This document shows positions 35,554-43,835 of a stretch of 64,000 nt of DNA, piece by piece. Within the stretch, counting starts at the first letter, position 1. Each line of letters opens with the position of its first letter. The notes below the pieces were generated by a model. The model was not told where the DNA came from and did no database searches. It worked only from the letters and a program-made list of their open reading frames with translations. This DNA comes from Algirhabdus cladophorae (GTDB lineage Bacteria > Pseudomonadota > Alphaproteobacteria > Rhodobacterales > Rhodobacteraceae), in contig NZ_CP173029.1 of assembly GCF_044772865.1 (NCBI RefSeq), positions 2,604,001 through 2,668,000 of the forward strand. The letters run 5' to 3'. The translations under genes and the position numbers were made by a program.

Positions 35554-37060
35554 GGGCGGCCTCCAACGCGTCAAACTCGCCAGCCATGGCAAGACCAATG
35601 TGATCAATGCTGGTTTGACCAACTCCGACGGGCGCTGACAATTGCCCGCGAAACATCACTTGGATGCGGTCGCAAATCTCCATCAACTCCTCCAATTCCT
35701 CAGAGACGATCAAGATCGCCACCCCTTGATCCCGCAAATCCAGCAGCCGCTGACGAATTGCCGCCGCAGCCCCCACATCAACGCCCCAAGTTGGTTGTTC
35801 GGCGATCAGGACCTTTGGCGCCAACTCCATTTCACGGCTGACGATGAATTTTTGCAAGTTCCCGCCAGACAAAGAGGTGGCCGCGGCATCGGGACCGCTG
35901 CAGCGCACATCCATCCGGGTGATCACCTGTTGTGCGCGGGCCCGCCGCTTGGACAGGCGCAAAAACCCGCGTGATAACAGCCCAGAATGAAAAGTCGTCA
36001 GGGCAGTGTTTTCCGACAGGCTGTGTTCCGGCACGGCGCCGCGCCCAAGTCGTTCTTCTGGAATAAAATGCAGGCCCAAACGGCGACGCGCCTCTGGCCC
36101 TAAGGTGCCGACAGGTTGATCTTGCAGGGTAATGACGTCCGTTTGCGTACGTATTTCACCAGCCAAAGCACGGGTTAAACTGCCTTGGCCATTGCCCGAA
36201 ACACCTGCAATGCCCAAAATGTCACCGGCCTTGAGGGTCAAACTGAGGTTGCTCAACTTTGGCGCATAGGGATTTTCCGGCTCCAGCGACATGGCTTTGA
36301 CCTGCATCACATCTGCACCCGCTTTGGCCGAACTGCGCGGTGACATGGCGGCAACCTCTTGCCCAATCATCAGTTGGGTCAGGCTTTTGGCGCTTTCTTC
36401 CTTAGGGTTCACCACGCCTACGACGCGGCCTGCGCGCATGATAGTCGCACTATCGCAAAGGGCCCGGATTTCATCCAATTTGTGCGAGATAAACACCACT
36501 GCGATGCCTTCTGAGGCAAGCGTTTTGAGCGTTTCAAACAGCTTTAGGATCCCCTGCGGCGGCAAAACCGAGGTGGGTTCATCTAAGATAATCAGCTTGG
36601 GTTCTTGCAAGACGCAGCGCAGAATTTCGATCCTTTGGCGTTCGCCAACGGTCAATTGGTGCACATGGGCATCTGGTTCAACGTCCAAGCCAAAGCGCGC
36701 AGAGGCTTCGCGAATACGACGCGCCAGATCGGCCTTATTGCCCGGTACAGCAAGCGAGATGTTTTCGGTTACCGTCAGGGTTTCAAACAGCGAGAAATGC
36801 TGGAATACCATCCCAATGCCAAGCCTGCGCGCCTCTGAAGGCGATGCGATATCAACAGGTTGGCCTTCCCAGTTCACAGTGCCAGCATCAGGTTTGGTGA
36901 CACCATAAATCACCTTCATCAGCGTGGATTTACCAGCCCCGTTTTCGCCCAGAACTGCATGAATGCGGCCTGCATCCACTTGAAACTCTACATCCTCATT
37001 GGCCACTGTGCGACCATAGGTTTTGGTCACTCCCGAGATATCCAAAAGCGGTTCAGCCAT
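35546..37060 (-). CDS. ABC transporter ATPase, double domain (purine/nucleoside type)
   Basis: 504 residues from ATG 37060 (MAEPLLDISGVTKTYGR). Two fused ABC domains are present. The first has an intact Walker A, GENGAGKST, and a signature VGERQRIEILR. The second has degenerate sites (GVSGNGQGS, AEQPTWGVD) but a good signature LSGGNLQKFIVSRE. This architecture is that of RbsA/YufO-like ATPases of BMP importers. The start overlaps the end of the GST gene by 8 nt, tying transport to the oxygenase genes. Confidence 0.93.
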   Translation of the reverse strand: MAEPLLDISGVTKTYGRTVANEDVEFQVDAGRIHAVLGENGAGKSTLMKVIYGVTKPDAGTVNWEGQPVDIASPSEARRLGIGMVFQHFSLFETLTVTENISLAVPGNKADLARRIREASARFGLDVEPDAHVHQLTVGERQRIEILRCVLQEPKLIILDEPTSVLPPQGILKLFETLKTLASEGIAVVFISHKLDEIRALCDSATIMRAGRVVGVVNPKEESAKSLTQLMIGQEVAAMSPRSSAKAGADVMQVKAMSLEPENPYAPKLSNLSLTLKAGDILGIAGVSGNGQGSLTRALAGEIRTQTDVITLQDQPVGTLGPEARRRLGLHFIPEERLGRGAVPEHSLSENTALTTFHSGLLSRGFLRLSKRRARAQQVITRMDVRCSGPDAAATSLSGGNLQKFIVSREMELAPKVLIAEQPTWGVDVGAAAAIRQRLLDLRDQGVAILIVSEELEELMEICDRIQVMFRGQLSAPVGVGQTSIDHIGLAMAGEFDALEAAHA

Positions 37061-37709
37061 CACTGCCTCGCGGGTCTTCGTGCAGGTAATGGATGCCCGG
37101 CATGGCCACAAATCCGGGCAAACCACGGATCGCATAAAGCCAATTTCGGATCGCGGGATACCCGTCGTGATCGAGCCCTGCATCGGGGCTAAGTGCCACG
37201 TAAGGAAAGCACGCGATGTCCGCGATGGTCGGCAGATCACCTGCAATCCAAAGCCCACCTTCCAAAACTCTGTCGGTCAGGTGCAATTCAAGTGCCCGCA
37301 GATCCCGTGTGGCGGCGGCTTTGGCCACTGGTCCGTCGGTGTCCCACCCCAGCATATCATGCAGACGCGCAAGGCCCGCACTTTGGGTCAATCGGCCAGC
37401 AAAACCCAGCCATTCCATCAACACTGCCGTTTGTTGTGCATCACCTTGTGGCAACCATTGGCCTGTTGAATCATATTCCAGCGCCAGCCACATAAGCATC
37501 GCTTGGGTTTCGGTCAGAACCATATCGCCAGAGGTGAGAACCGGCAGTGTTCCAGCCGGATTCAACGCCAACATTTTGGGCGTGCGATGTTCAAAGCCCG
37601 GATAGAAATCAACAGATACGGTTTCATACTCCACGCCCAAAAGCGCTGCCATCAGCCGCACTTTGTAGCAGTTCCCAGAAAGGACGTAGTTATAAAGCGT
37701 AAAACTCAT
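37053..37709 (-). CDS. Glutathione S-transferase-like protein (NdmE-like structural partner?)
   Basis: 218 residues. The thioredoxin-fold N-terminal domain (LYNYVLSGNCYKVRLMAALLG, split here as LYNYVLSGNCYKV then RLMAALLG) contains the GST pattern with LPVLTSGDMVLTETQAMLMWL at 54-74, and a helical C-terminal domain follows. In caffeine degraders a GST homolog, NdmE, is a structural subunit of the NdmCDE N7-demethylase. Here the gene overlaps by 4 nt the Rieske-less oxygenase gene, so the same role is likely. Plain GST detoxification remains possible. Confidence 0.8.
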   Translation of the reverse strand: MSFTLYNYVLSGNCYKVRLMAALLGVEYETVSVDFYPGFEHRTPKMLALNPAGTLPVLTSGDMVLTETQAMLMWLALEYDSTGQWLPQGDAQQTAVLMEWLGFAGRLTQSAGLARLHDMLGWDTDGPVAKAAATRDLRALELHLTDRVLEGGLWIAGDLPTIADIACFPYVALSPDAGLDHDGYPAIRNWLYAIRGLPGFVAMPGIHYLHEDPRGSDG

Positions 37710-38551
37710 GCAGCAGTCGTCAGCGCGCCGTAAGTCGCGCCCTTACGTTTGAGCCAACGGCGATATACCACAGAGGTCAGATCGCAGCGCGTCGGGATTT
37801 CAAGTTTTGGATCAAGGGGCAGCAGAGTAGGCTTTTGGTTTTCCAAGATCGATCTGTCTTGCAAAAAGATTTCCTGCTGGAATTGCACCAATTCCGCATA
37901 GGGCGTCACGTCGTCAAATAGCGCCATCCAAGGCCACGCGATGCAATGATCTTCGGCCAAAGGCTGTACAAATATCGCAATAACATCCCATTCCGTGGGC
38001 TTTGGCGGACAGGTTTTATAGAGGACAGCGGTCGTCGGCGCAGGCACGCGGTATTGATATTGTGTCTCGATAGAGGTGGTCGCACTTTTTGCCGCTTGGG
38101 GCTGATGAAAGCCGATTTGGGTCGCCCAAACCTCGTCCACATCTTCGCGAATTTCGACCTTATAGGGGTGCACTTCGGTGTTTGGTTCTTCGCCGAGGAT
38201 ACCCGTGTGAACGAAGGGAAAATGCGCGATATCAAGGAAGTTTTCAACGGCGCGCAAGGGCGAACAGCGCACAGTGACACCGCCGCAAGGGACAAATGTG
38301 CGCGTGCTTTGCTGGGCCTCAGCGATCTCGAACAAGGGCCTCGGGTCGGCGCCCAAGCTTGTCCAGAGGTGATCATATTGCAAAAGAACCGGCAGCACTG
38401 TCCCGTCTTCCGTCGTTATCCGAGGATCTTGGGCCGTGCCCCCAACTGTGATCGACTGCCCGAGCAAAGCAGTTTGATACGGCAAGTCTTTGGCTAACTT
38501 GTGAATATCGCCGACGACGTACCAATCGTTTTGTGCGTAGGACATGCTCAT
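37706..38551 (-). CDS. Rieske-less non-haem iron oxygenase (NdmC-like)
   Basis: 281 residues. The mononuclear iron motif is complete: Asn104-x2-Asp107-x2-His110-x4-His115 (NFLDIAHFPFVH), with candidate acidic ligands near residues 225-250. The N-terminal 75 residues keep traces of a Rieske domain edge (WYVVGDIHKLAK, YDHLWTSLG), but both Cys-x-His and Cys-x2-His boxes are absent. NdmC of the caffeine N7-demethylase has just this design and takes electrons from a Rieske domain on a partner. Here that partner is probably the preceding gene, whose stop overlaps this ATG (ATGA). Confidence 0.85.
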   Translation of the reverse strand: MSMSYAQNDWYVVGDIHKLAKDLPYQTALLGQSITVGGTAQDPRITTEDGTVLPVLLQYDHLWTSLGADPRPLFEIAEAQQSTRTFVPCGGVTVRCSPLRAVENFLDIAHFPFVHTGILGEEPNTEVHPYKVEIREDVDEVWATQIGFHQPQAAKSATTSIETQYQYRVPAPTTAVLYKTCPPKPTEWDVIAIFVQPLAEDHCIAWPWMALFDDVTPYAELVQFQQEIFLQDRSILENQKPTLLPLDPKLEIPTRCDLTSVVYRRWLKRKGATYGALTTAA

Positions 38552-39192
38552 ACGGTTTGGCCCTCTGACGTGCGCCGCGCGGCCTCAGCCCACCGCGACA
38601 GGGCCTTGAGCCGGGGTAATGACGCGGTCGCCTCGACACATATGTGGACAAGGGTCGTATGCGGCCCAAGCGTGCTTGCAAAAACGGTGACACGCAGGCC
38701 GCCCACCATCAAGGTTGCGGGGGCAACGTTCTGCGGCACGTCATCCCCAAAAGGTTCGGCGGCAAGGGCCGACAAAGCGCTTTGCGCAGTGCTGGAAAAC
38801 GCAAGGCTGCGCAGCGGTACCATCGCCACATCTGCGCGCGGGGCTGTGGGCAATTCATCAACGTCGGCCCAAATCACACCATCCGTTTCTGCGACATTAT
38901 AGACCTGTGCGGTAATCGTTGCGGGCGGTTCAAGATCAGGATGGGCCGGTATATAGGCGCAACCGCCCCCCTTTCCGTAATGCCAACCATGATACAAGCA
39001 GGCCAGTTTGTCACCACGCACGAACCCGTGGCTAAGACGCATCCCACGATGCGGACAACGATTGTTCCATGCATGAAGATCGCCATCGGGGCCGCGCCAG
39101 ACCACCACATCGTGCTGCTGCACCTCAGCTCGCATGACGCCTTTTGCCGCTAAATCACGTGACAGACCGACAGGTGTACCGTTCATCTTCAT
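38548..39192 (-). CDS. Stand-alone Rieske [2Fe-2S] protein with C-terminal extension
   Basis: 214 residues from ATG 39192; ATG 39186 is an alternative. Ligands are Cys46/His48 (CPHRGMRLSHG) and Cys65/His68 (CLYHGWHY), a complete Rieske box of the oxygenase type. Residues 110-214 form an extra domain I do not recognise, without iron-binding motifs. It resembles the additional N-terminal Rieske domain of the reductase NdmD, here as its own protein. It is probably the electron donor to the cluster-less oxygenase encoded next, and is the first gene of the operon. Confidence 0.85.
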   Translation of the reverse strand: MKMNGTPVGLSRDLAAKGVMRAEVQQHDVVVWRGPDGDLHAWNNRCPHRGMRLSHGFVRGDKLACLYHGWHYGKGGGCAYIPAHPDLEPPATITAQVYNVAETDGVIWADVDELPTAPRADVAMVPLRSLAFSSTAQSALSALAAEPFGDDVPQNVAPATLMVGGLRVTVFASTLGPHTTLVHICVEATASLPRLKALSRWAEAARRTSEGQTV

Positions 39193-39286
39193 CCCCACTA
39201 TCCCACGCAGATGTTACGAGATTCGCGAGCGTTGAACAGCTTTGCACCCAAAGGAATTGCTCAAAAAGCGTAGATATGCTGAAAAA

Positions 39287-39565
39287 TTAAGCGCTTTCTC
39301 GAATTGTAAGCGCCTCTGGAAGCGTCTCAAATTCATAGCTGCTGCGGGTGTAGCTTTCGACCCAAACATCGGCCGGACCAAGGCTACAGGCAACTTCCAT
39401 TGCATCTAAAAGATCCGCAGGACCCGAAAGAACCATTGCGATCGTGCGGTCATCCTGCCGGGTGATCCACCCCACTAAGTTCAGCAACCGCCCCCGGTGT
39501 AGAAACCACGGCATTGCCCCCTCGGCCTGCAATCGCCCCGTCAAAGTAAGCGTCATTGCCGTCAT
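39287..39565 (-). CDS. Degenerate acylphosphatase-like protein
   Basis: 92 residues from ATG 39565, overlapping the deaminase stop as ATGA. The alpha/beta pattern of acylphosphatase can be followed (LTLTGRLQAEGAMPWFLHRG, VGWITRQDD, MVLSGPADLLDAMEVACSLGP), but the catalytic GxxGVGFR loop is replaced by QAEGAMPWF. The catalytic Arg and Asn are not evident. It probably lacks acylphosphatase activity and may bind a ligand or the deaminase. The function is unknown. Confidence 0.6.
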   Translation of the reverse strand: MTAMTLTLTGRLQAEGAMPWFLHRGRLLNLVGWITRQDDRTIAMVLSGPADLLDAMEVACSLGPADVWVESYTRSSYEFETLPEALTIRESA

Positions 39566-40050
39566 TCGGTTTTCCAAAAGGCGATATGTTGAGCTGCGAT
39601 TTCGTCCTCAAGTTCTGAATAGGGTCCACGGACCTCTACAGGGCGTTGCCCAGAGGCGAAAATCACCCGGCATTCTAGATCTTGGGTCGGATTTTCAGGA
39701 TCATCACCTGTTAATTCGCCCAAGCGCCGCTCGGTCATTCCAAACACCACTGCACCAATCTCAGCCCAATAAATGCTGCCAGAGCACATCGAACAGGGTT
39801 CTACGGATGTGTACAAAGTCGCGGCTCTTAGCGTGGCTTCATCAAAGTTTCGGGCCGCTTCGCGGGCCAAGTTCGTTTCCGCATGACCGGGTCCTTTGTC
39901 GATTTTGTAGGAATTTTTACCCTCGGCCAAGATCTGGTTCTCGGCTGACACGAGCACAGCGCCAAAGGGGTGGTTGCCTTCGCTCACCGCCTCGTCAGCT
40001 AGGACAATGGTGCGTCTCAGAAATTCCAAATCACGCTGTTGATCGGCCAT
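39562..40050 (-). CDS. Nucleoside/guanine-type deaminase of the CDA superfamily
   Basis: 162 residues. The zinc and proton-shuttle motifs are GHAETN (His-x-Glu) and EPCSMCSGSIYWAEI. The IYW after the second Cys resembles guanine deaminases of the B. subtilis type and other purine-base deaminases more than TadA. It releases ammonia from an amino-purine or a related base. It is adjacent to, but in a separate unit from, the purine-transport operon, with a small acylphosphatase-like partner coupled to its stop. Confidence 0.83.
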   Translation of the reverse strand: MADQQRDLEFLRRTIVLADEAVSEGNHPFGAVLVSAENQILAEGKNSYKIDKGPGHAETNLAREAARNFDEATLRAATLYTSVEPCSMCSGSIYWAEIGAVVFGMTERRLGELTGDDPENPTQDLECRVIFASGQRPVEVRGPYSELEDEIAAQHIAFWKTE

Positions 40051-40263
40051 CTATCTCCCCTTCTCGCTGTCGCTACCTTGCGAAATGCAAAGGTGCTGCG
40101 CAACTTTTTGTTGGGGCTGAATAGCCGCAGTCGTCACTCAAAACCCACGAGCAGGCTGCGCCAAAAGACGACACAGACCTTTAGCGCGCATTTCGGTGTT
40201 TGAGCTGACGCGCCTGTTTGCTAGGCTGACCAAAGCCACCAAATTTCGCGTCAAAGGAACCCG

Positions 40264-41490
40264 ATGCCGACTGAACAAATTGATACACTTGTCGTGGGCG
40301 GAGGACAGGCTGGACTGGCGATGAGTGAACACTTGACCAGTCAGGGGATTCAACACCTTGTATTGGAACGCGCCCGCATTGCCGAGCGGTGGCGGGTAGA
40401 CCGATGGTCGTCCTTGGTGGCCAATGGGCCCGCGTGGCACGACCGTTTTCCAAGCAAGGAATTTGCCGACTGCGGCCCTGATGATTTTCCGACCAAAGAC
40501 AGTGTTGTGTCATATTTCGAGGAATTCGTGGAAGAAAAATCTGTGCCGATCCGCTGCGGTGTAACGGTGCACAAAGTGACCAAGCGGGTAGATGGCACAG
40601 GGTTTGATGTGGTCACATCCGACGGCGACTATCATGCCCGTCACGTGGTGGCCGCGACCGGCCCATTTCAAAAACCAGCGATTCCGCCCGTCGTCCCTGC
40701 CCAAGACGGGCTGACCCAAATACATTCAACCGCTTATCGCTCGCCACATGATATTTCCGATGGGGGTGTTTTGGTCGTGGGCGCTGGATCCTCTGGCAGC
40801 CAAATTGCCGAAGAGCTGTGCGACAGCGGCCGCGATGTTTATCTTTCAATCGGGGCTCATGATCGCCCGCCGCGCCGGTATCGCGGCAAGGATTTTGTCT
40901 GGTGGCTGGGCGTGTTGGGCAAATGGCAAATGAAATCGCCACCCGTTGGGGCCGAACATGTCACCATCGCCGTGAGCGGTGCCAATGGGGGCCAAACCGT
41001 TGATTTCAGACGCTTTGCCGCCAAAGGTATGACCCTGTTGGGCATGACCCAAACCTACAGCAATGGTGCCTTGCAGTTCGCGCCAGACCTTGCCCAGAAC
41101 ATTGCAAATGGCGATGCCAACTATTTGTCCGTTTTGGACGAAGCCGACGCCTATGTCGCGCGCGAAGGGATCGATCTGCCGCTGGACCCCGAGGCCCGTG
41201 TTATTGCACCCGACCCCGACTGCATGACGCATCCGATCAGGGAATTGGATCTGACAGCAAAGGACATCAAGACGATCATCTGGGCCACGGGGTTTACGCA
41301 GGATTTCAGTTGGCTGCAGGTGGATGCCTTTGACGCGGCGGGGAAGCCGCAGCATCAAGCCGGCGTTTCCAAAGTGCCGGGCATTTACTTTCTTGGCCTT
41401 CCATGGCTGTCGATGCGCGGATCATCGTTCATTTGGGGTGTTTGGGTGGATGCCAAAAACCTTGCAGCCCATATCGCGGCACGGCCATGA
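40264..41490 (+). CDS. FAD/NADPH-dependent monooxygenase-like flavoprotein (CzcO/YUCCA type)
   Basis: 408 residues. The FAD Rossmann motif GGGQAGLAMSEHL is at residues 12-24, the second nucleotide motif VVGAGSSGSQIAEEL is near 167-181, and the FMO-like QIHSTAYRSP is at the expected position between them. IIWATGFTQDF near the C-terminus is the usual ATG motif. Class B flavin monooxygenases hydroxylate N, S or C atoms; the substrate is unknown. It overlaps the next gene by 4 nt (ATGA), so the two act together. Confidence 0.85.
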   Translation: MPTEQIDTLVVGGGQAGLAMSEHLTSQGIQHLVLERARIAERWRVDRWSSLVANGPAWHDRFPSKEFADCGPDDFPTKDSVVSYFEEFVEEKSVPIRCGVTVHKVTKRVDGTGFDVVTSDGDYHARHVVAATGPFQKPAIPPVVPAQDGLTQIHSTAYRSPHDISDGGVLVVGAGSSGSQIAEELCDSGRDVYLSIGAHDRPPRRYRGKDFVWWLGVLGKWQMKSPPVGAEHVTIAVSGANGGQTVDFRRFAAKGMTLLGMTQTYSNGALQFAPDLAQNIANGDANYLSVLDEADAYVAREGIDLPLDPEARVIAPDPDCMTHPIRELDLTAKDIKTIIWATGFTQDFSWLQVDAFDAAGKPQHQAGVSKVPGIYFLGLPWLSMRGSSFIWGVWVDAKNLAAHIAARP

Positions 41491-42656
41491 CGGCCCAAGA
41501 CTGGACCACCCAGTCCCTGCTGGCGCGGCTGATAAGTTTTCCAACCATCAGCGCGGATCCTAATATCGATCTGATCACCTTTTGTGCAGATTTTCTTAAA
41601 TCCACAGGCGCGAATGTCACGCTAATCCAAGATGAGACGGGCAAAAAAGCGAACCTTTATGCCACTGTTGGACCGCGGGATTGTGCGGGCGTTTTGTTAT
41701 CTGGCCACACGGATGTGGTGCCCGTGGCAGGTCAAAACTGGGCGACCCCACCGTTTGAGATGACGGGGCACAACGGCAAGCTTTTTGGTCGTGGTACAGC
41801 GGATATGAAAGGCTTTGTGGCCTGCACGATGATGGCGGCCTTAAAGGCCAGCAAAATGACGCTGAAAACGCCGCTCCACCTTGCCCTGTCTTATGACGAG
41901 GAAGTGGGCTGTATCGGTGTCAGATCGTTGATCGATATGCTGGCAGATGCCCCGTTTCGCCCGCAGTTTTGCATTGTGGGCGAGCCTACTTTGATGCAGG
42001 TCGCCACCGGTCACAAAGGCAAAACTGCAGCTAAAGTCACAACGACTGGGCATGCGGCACATTCCGCCCTTGCGCCCACAGGGCTGAATGCCATCCATAT
42101 GGCCTGCGACATCATTGGGTTCCTTCGCGAATTGCAAGATACGATTGCCAGCACAGGGGTCCAAGACGATGATTATGACGTGCCCTACAGCACCGTGCAT
42201 GTGGGCACGATGACTGGTGGGACCGCCTTGAACATCGTGCCAGACCATGCAGAATTCATGTTCGAAATTCGGCATCTTGCGGGAGATGATCCAAAGACGA
42301 TACTGGCGCAAATAGAGGCACGGACTGAGGACTATTTGGCGGCGCTAAGGCCCCAATTTCCGCAGGCCAATACCACGATCTCGATCACCAACAGCTACCC
42401 GTCTTTGGTAACGGATTCGTCTGCCGCGGTTGTGGGATTTATGCAGGAGCTGACCCAAACGACCCATACGATCAAAGTGGCTTTTGGCACCGAAGGCGGC
42501 TTGTTTTCGTCTGTGTTAGACGTGCCCACTGTTGTCTGTGGACCTGGCTCCATGGATCAGGGGCACAAGCCCGACGAATTTATTGAAATCAGTGAATTAG
42601 AAGCATGCGACAGCATGTTGGACGCGCTTTTGGCGCGCCTTGTTGAGGGACTCTAA
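41487..42656 (+). CDS. argE: M20 peptidase, acetylornithine deacetylase (ArgE) type
   Basis: 389 residues from ATG 41487, whose ATGA overlaps the flavoprotein stop. Metal-site motifs: SGHTDVVPV (near 72-80), GRGTADMKGF with the bridging Asp, DEEVGCIG with the catalytic Glu, and GEPT. It would hydrolyse an N-acyl amide such as N-acetylornithine. Its coupling to a monooxygenase rather than to arginine genes suggests a catabolic acyl-amide substrate, so the symbol is tentative. Confidence 0.82.
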   Translation: MTAQDWTTQSLLARLISFPTISADPNIDLITFCADFLKSTGANVTLIQDETGKKANLYATVGPRDCAGVLLSGHTDVVPVAGQNWATPPFEMTGHNGKLFGRGTADMKGFVACTMMAALKASKMTLKTPLHLALSYDEEVGCIGVRSLIDMLADAPFRPQFCIVGEPTLMQVATGHKGKTAAKVTTTGHAAHSALAPTGLNAIHMACDIIGFLRELQDTIASTGVQDDDYDVPYSTVHVGTMTGGTALNIVPDHAEFMFEIRHLAGDDPKTILAQIEARTEDYLAALRPQFPQANTTISITNSYPSLVTDSSAAVVGFMQELTQTTHTIKVAFGTEGGLFSSVLDVPTVVCGPGSMDQGHKPDEFIEISELEACDSMLDALLARLVEGL

Positions 42657-42692
42657 CAGCGTGTTCAATACCCACACCGCAGCAGGGCTTGT

Positions 42693-43835
42693 TCAGGCCG
42701 CAACTTGCCGTGCCAGCCACAACACAAAGTCCCGTATCGTTCCCTCGTAGTCGTCTTCTGCCAAAGGACCGCCAGTGGCAAAGACCGATCCCAAAGCGGC
42801 TTGCATGGCCTCCAGTTTCTCGCGATCTTCACGGTTCACTTCGTCCCAGAGGGCAATGCGGGCATCGATTGTGTCGCCGTCAAGGCTGTCGCCATAAACC
42901 GACATGGTCCAACGCACTTCAATCGATGTGGGTGTCAAAGGTCGAATGCTAAGAGACACCAATAGCGAGGCTGCCACACTGACCACCTGACAGGGAAAGG
43001 CTGCAAACAGGCTGGATCGGTGCCGTTCTTCTTGACTTAGGCCCCCTGCCCCTTCGCCACGCGGGGGCGTATTGGCTGGGTAGTTGGCAAAGTAACTGGT
43101 GTAGCCCGGGCCATTGGGGCCTTTGCGGCTAAGACCCGTTGGTGTGTATCCGTGCAAGGTCTGCGGGTGCACCACAGACAGATGATACCCTTCCATAAAG
43201 TTCTCAACCAAAGCCTTCCAATTGCACTGCCAGACCTCGGCGGCACTATGCACGATGGTATGTTTGTCCGGTTCATATTGCCCGATGACCTTGTCCAGCC
43301 CGGACAACTCCACATCGATGTCTGGCGGATCGTCGACCAGACAGACATAAACAAACCCAAACCGCTGCACACATGGGAAGCGGCCTAACCTGCAGGTTTT
43401 GGGATCAAAGCCCGCGTTTTTCATCCGTGGCGCACGCAATAGCGCCCCGTCCGTCCCATACGCCCATGCGTGATAGCGGCACACAAAGCGGTTGGCATTG
43501 CCCTGCCCCTCGGCCAAGGGCATGCCGCGGTGACGACACAAATTGGACAAGGCAATGATGTCCGCGCCATCACGCACAATGAGCAAGGGCTCGTTCAGCA
43601 AATTCAGCGTGAGGTAATCGCCTGTTGCTACGAATTCATCGACCCGCCCCACGCAATGCCAACTGCGGCGCAGAACCGTTTGGCATTCGAAATTGAAAAA
43701 GGACGGATCCGTGTAAAAATGCCCCGGAAGGCCTACGGGCGCGTCGTCAGGGGCCGCCGCCGTCTGGGCCAACACGTGGCGCATTTGTTCAATACGTTCG
43801 GCTTCCAACCAGCTGATCGGGGCATGTTCATTCAT
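42693..43835 (-). CDS. Rieske oxygenase alpha subunit with bridging Glu (quaternary-amine type?)
   Basis: 380 residues from ATG 43835. Rieske ligands: Cys100/His102 (CRHRG) and Cys119/His122 (CRYHAW). The catalytic motif is Asn212-x2-Glu215-x2-His218-x4-His223 (NFMEGYHLSVVH): a Glu stands where most members have the bridging Asp. Glu at this position is known in carnitine oxygenase CntA. With RidA and DUF1028 upstream in the same operon (overlap 8 nt), oxidation of a nitrogenous or betaine-like compound is plausible. The substrate is not proven. Confidence 0.85.
   Translation of the reverse strand: MNEHAPISWLEAERIEQMRHVLAQTAAAPDDAPVGLPGHFYTDPSFFNFECQTVLRRSWHCVGRVDEFVATGDYLTLNLLNEPLLIVRDGADIIALSNLCRHRGMPLAEGQGNANRFVCRYHAWAYGTDGALLRAPRMKNAGFDPKTCRLGRFPCVQRFGFVYVCLVDDPPDIDVELSGLDKVIGQYEPDKHTIVHSAAEVWQCNWKALVENFMEGYHLSVVHPQTLHGYTPTGLSRKGPNGPGYTSYFANYPANTPPRGEGAGGLSQEERHRSSLFAAFPCQVVSVAASLLVSLSIRPLTPTSIEVRWTMSVYGDSLDGDTIDARIALWDEVNREDREKLEAMQAALGSVFATGGPLAEDDYEGTIRDFVLWLARQVAA

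Noticed and set aside
37053..37709. GST as a general detoxification enzyme
   Set aside because: Not excluded, but its 4- and 8-nt overlaps with the oxygenase and transporter genes make a structural role in the oxygenase complex more likely.
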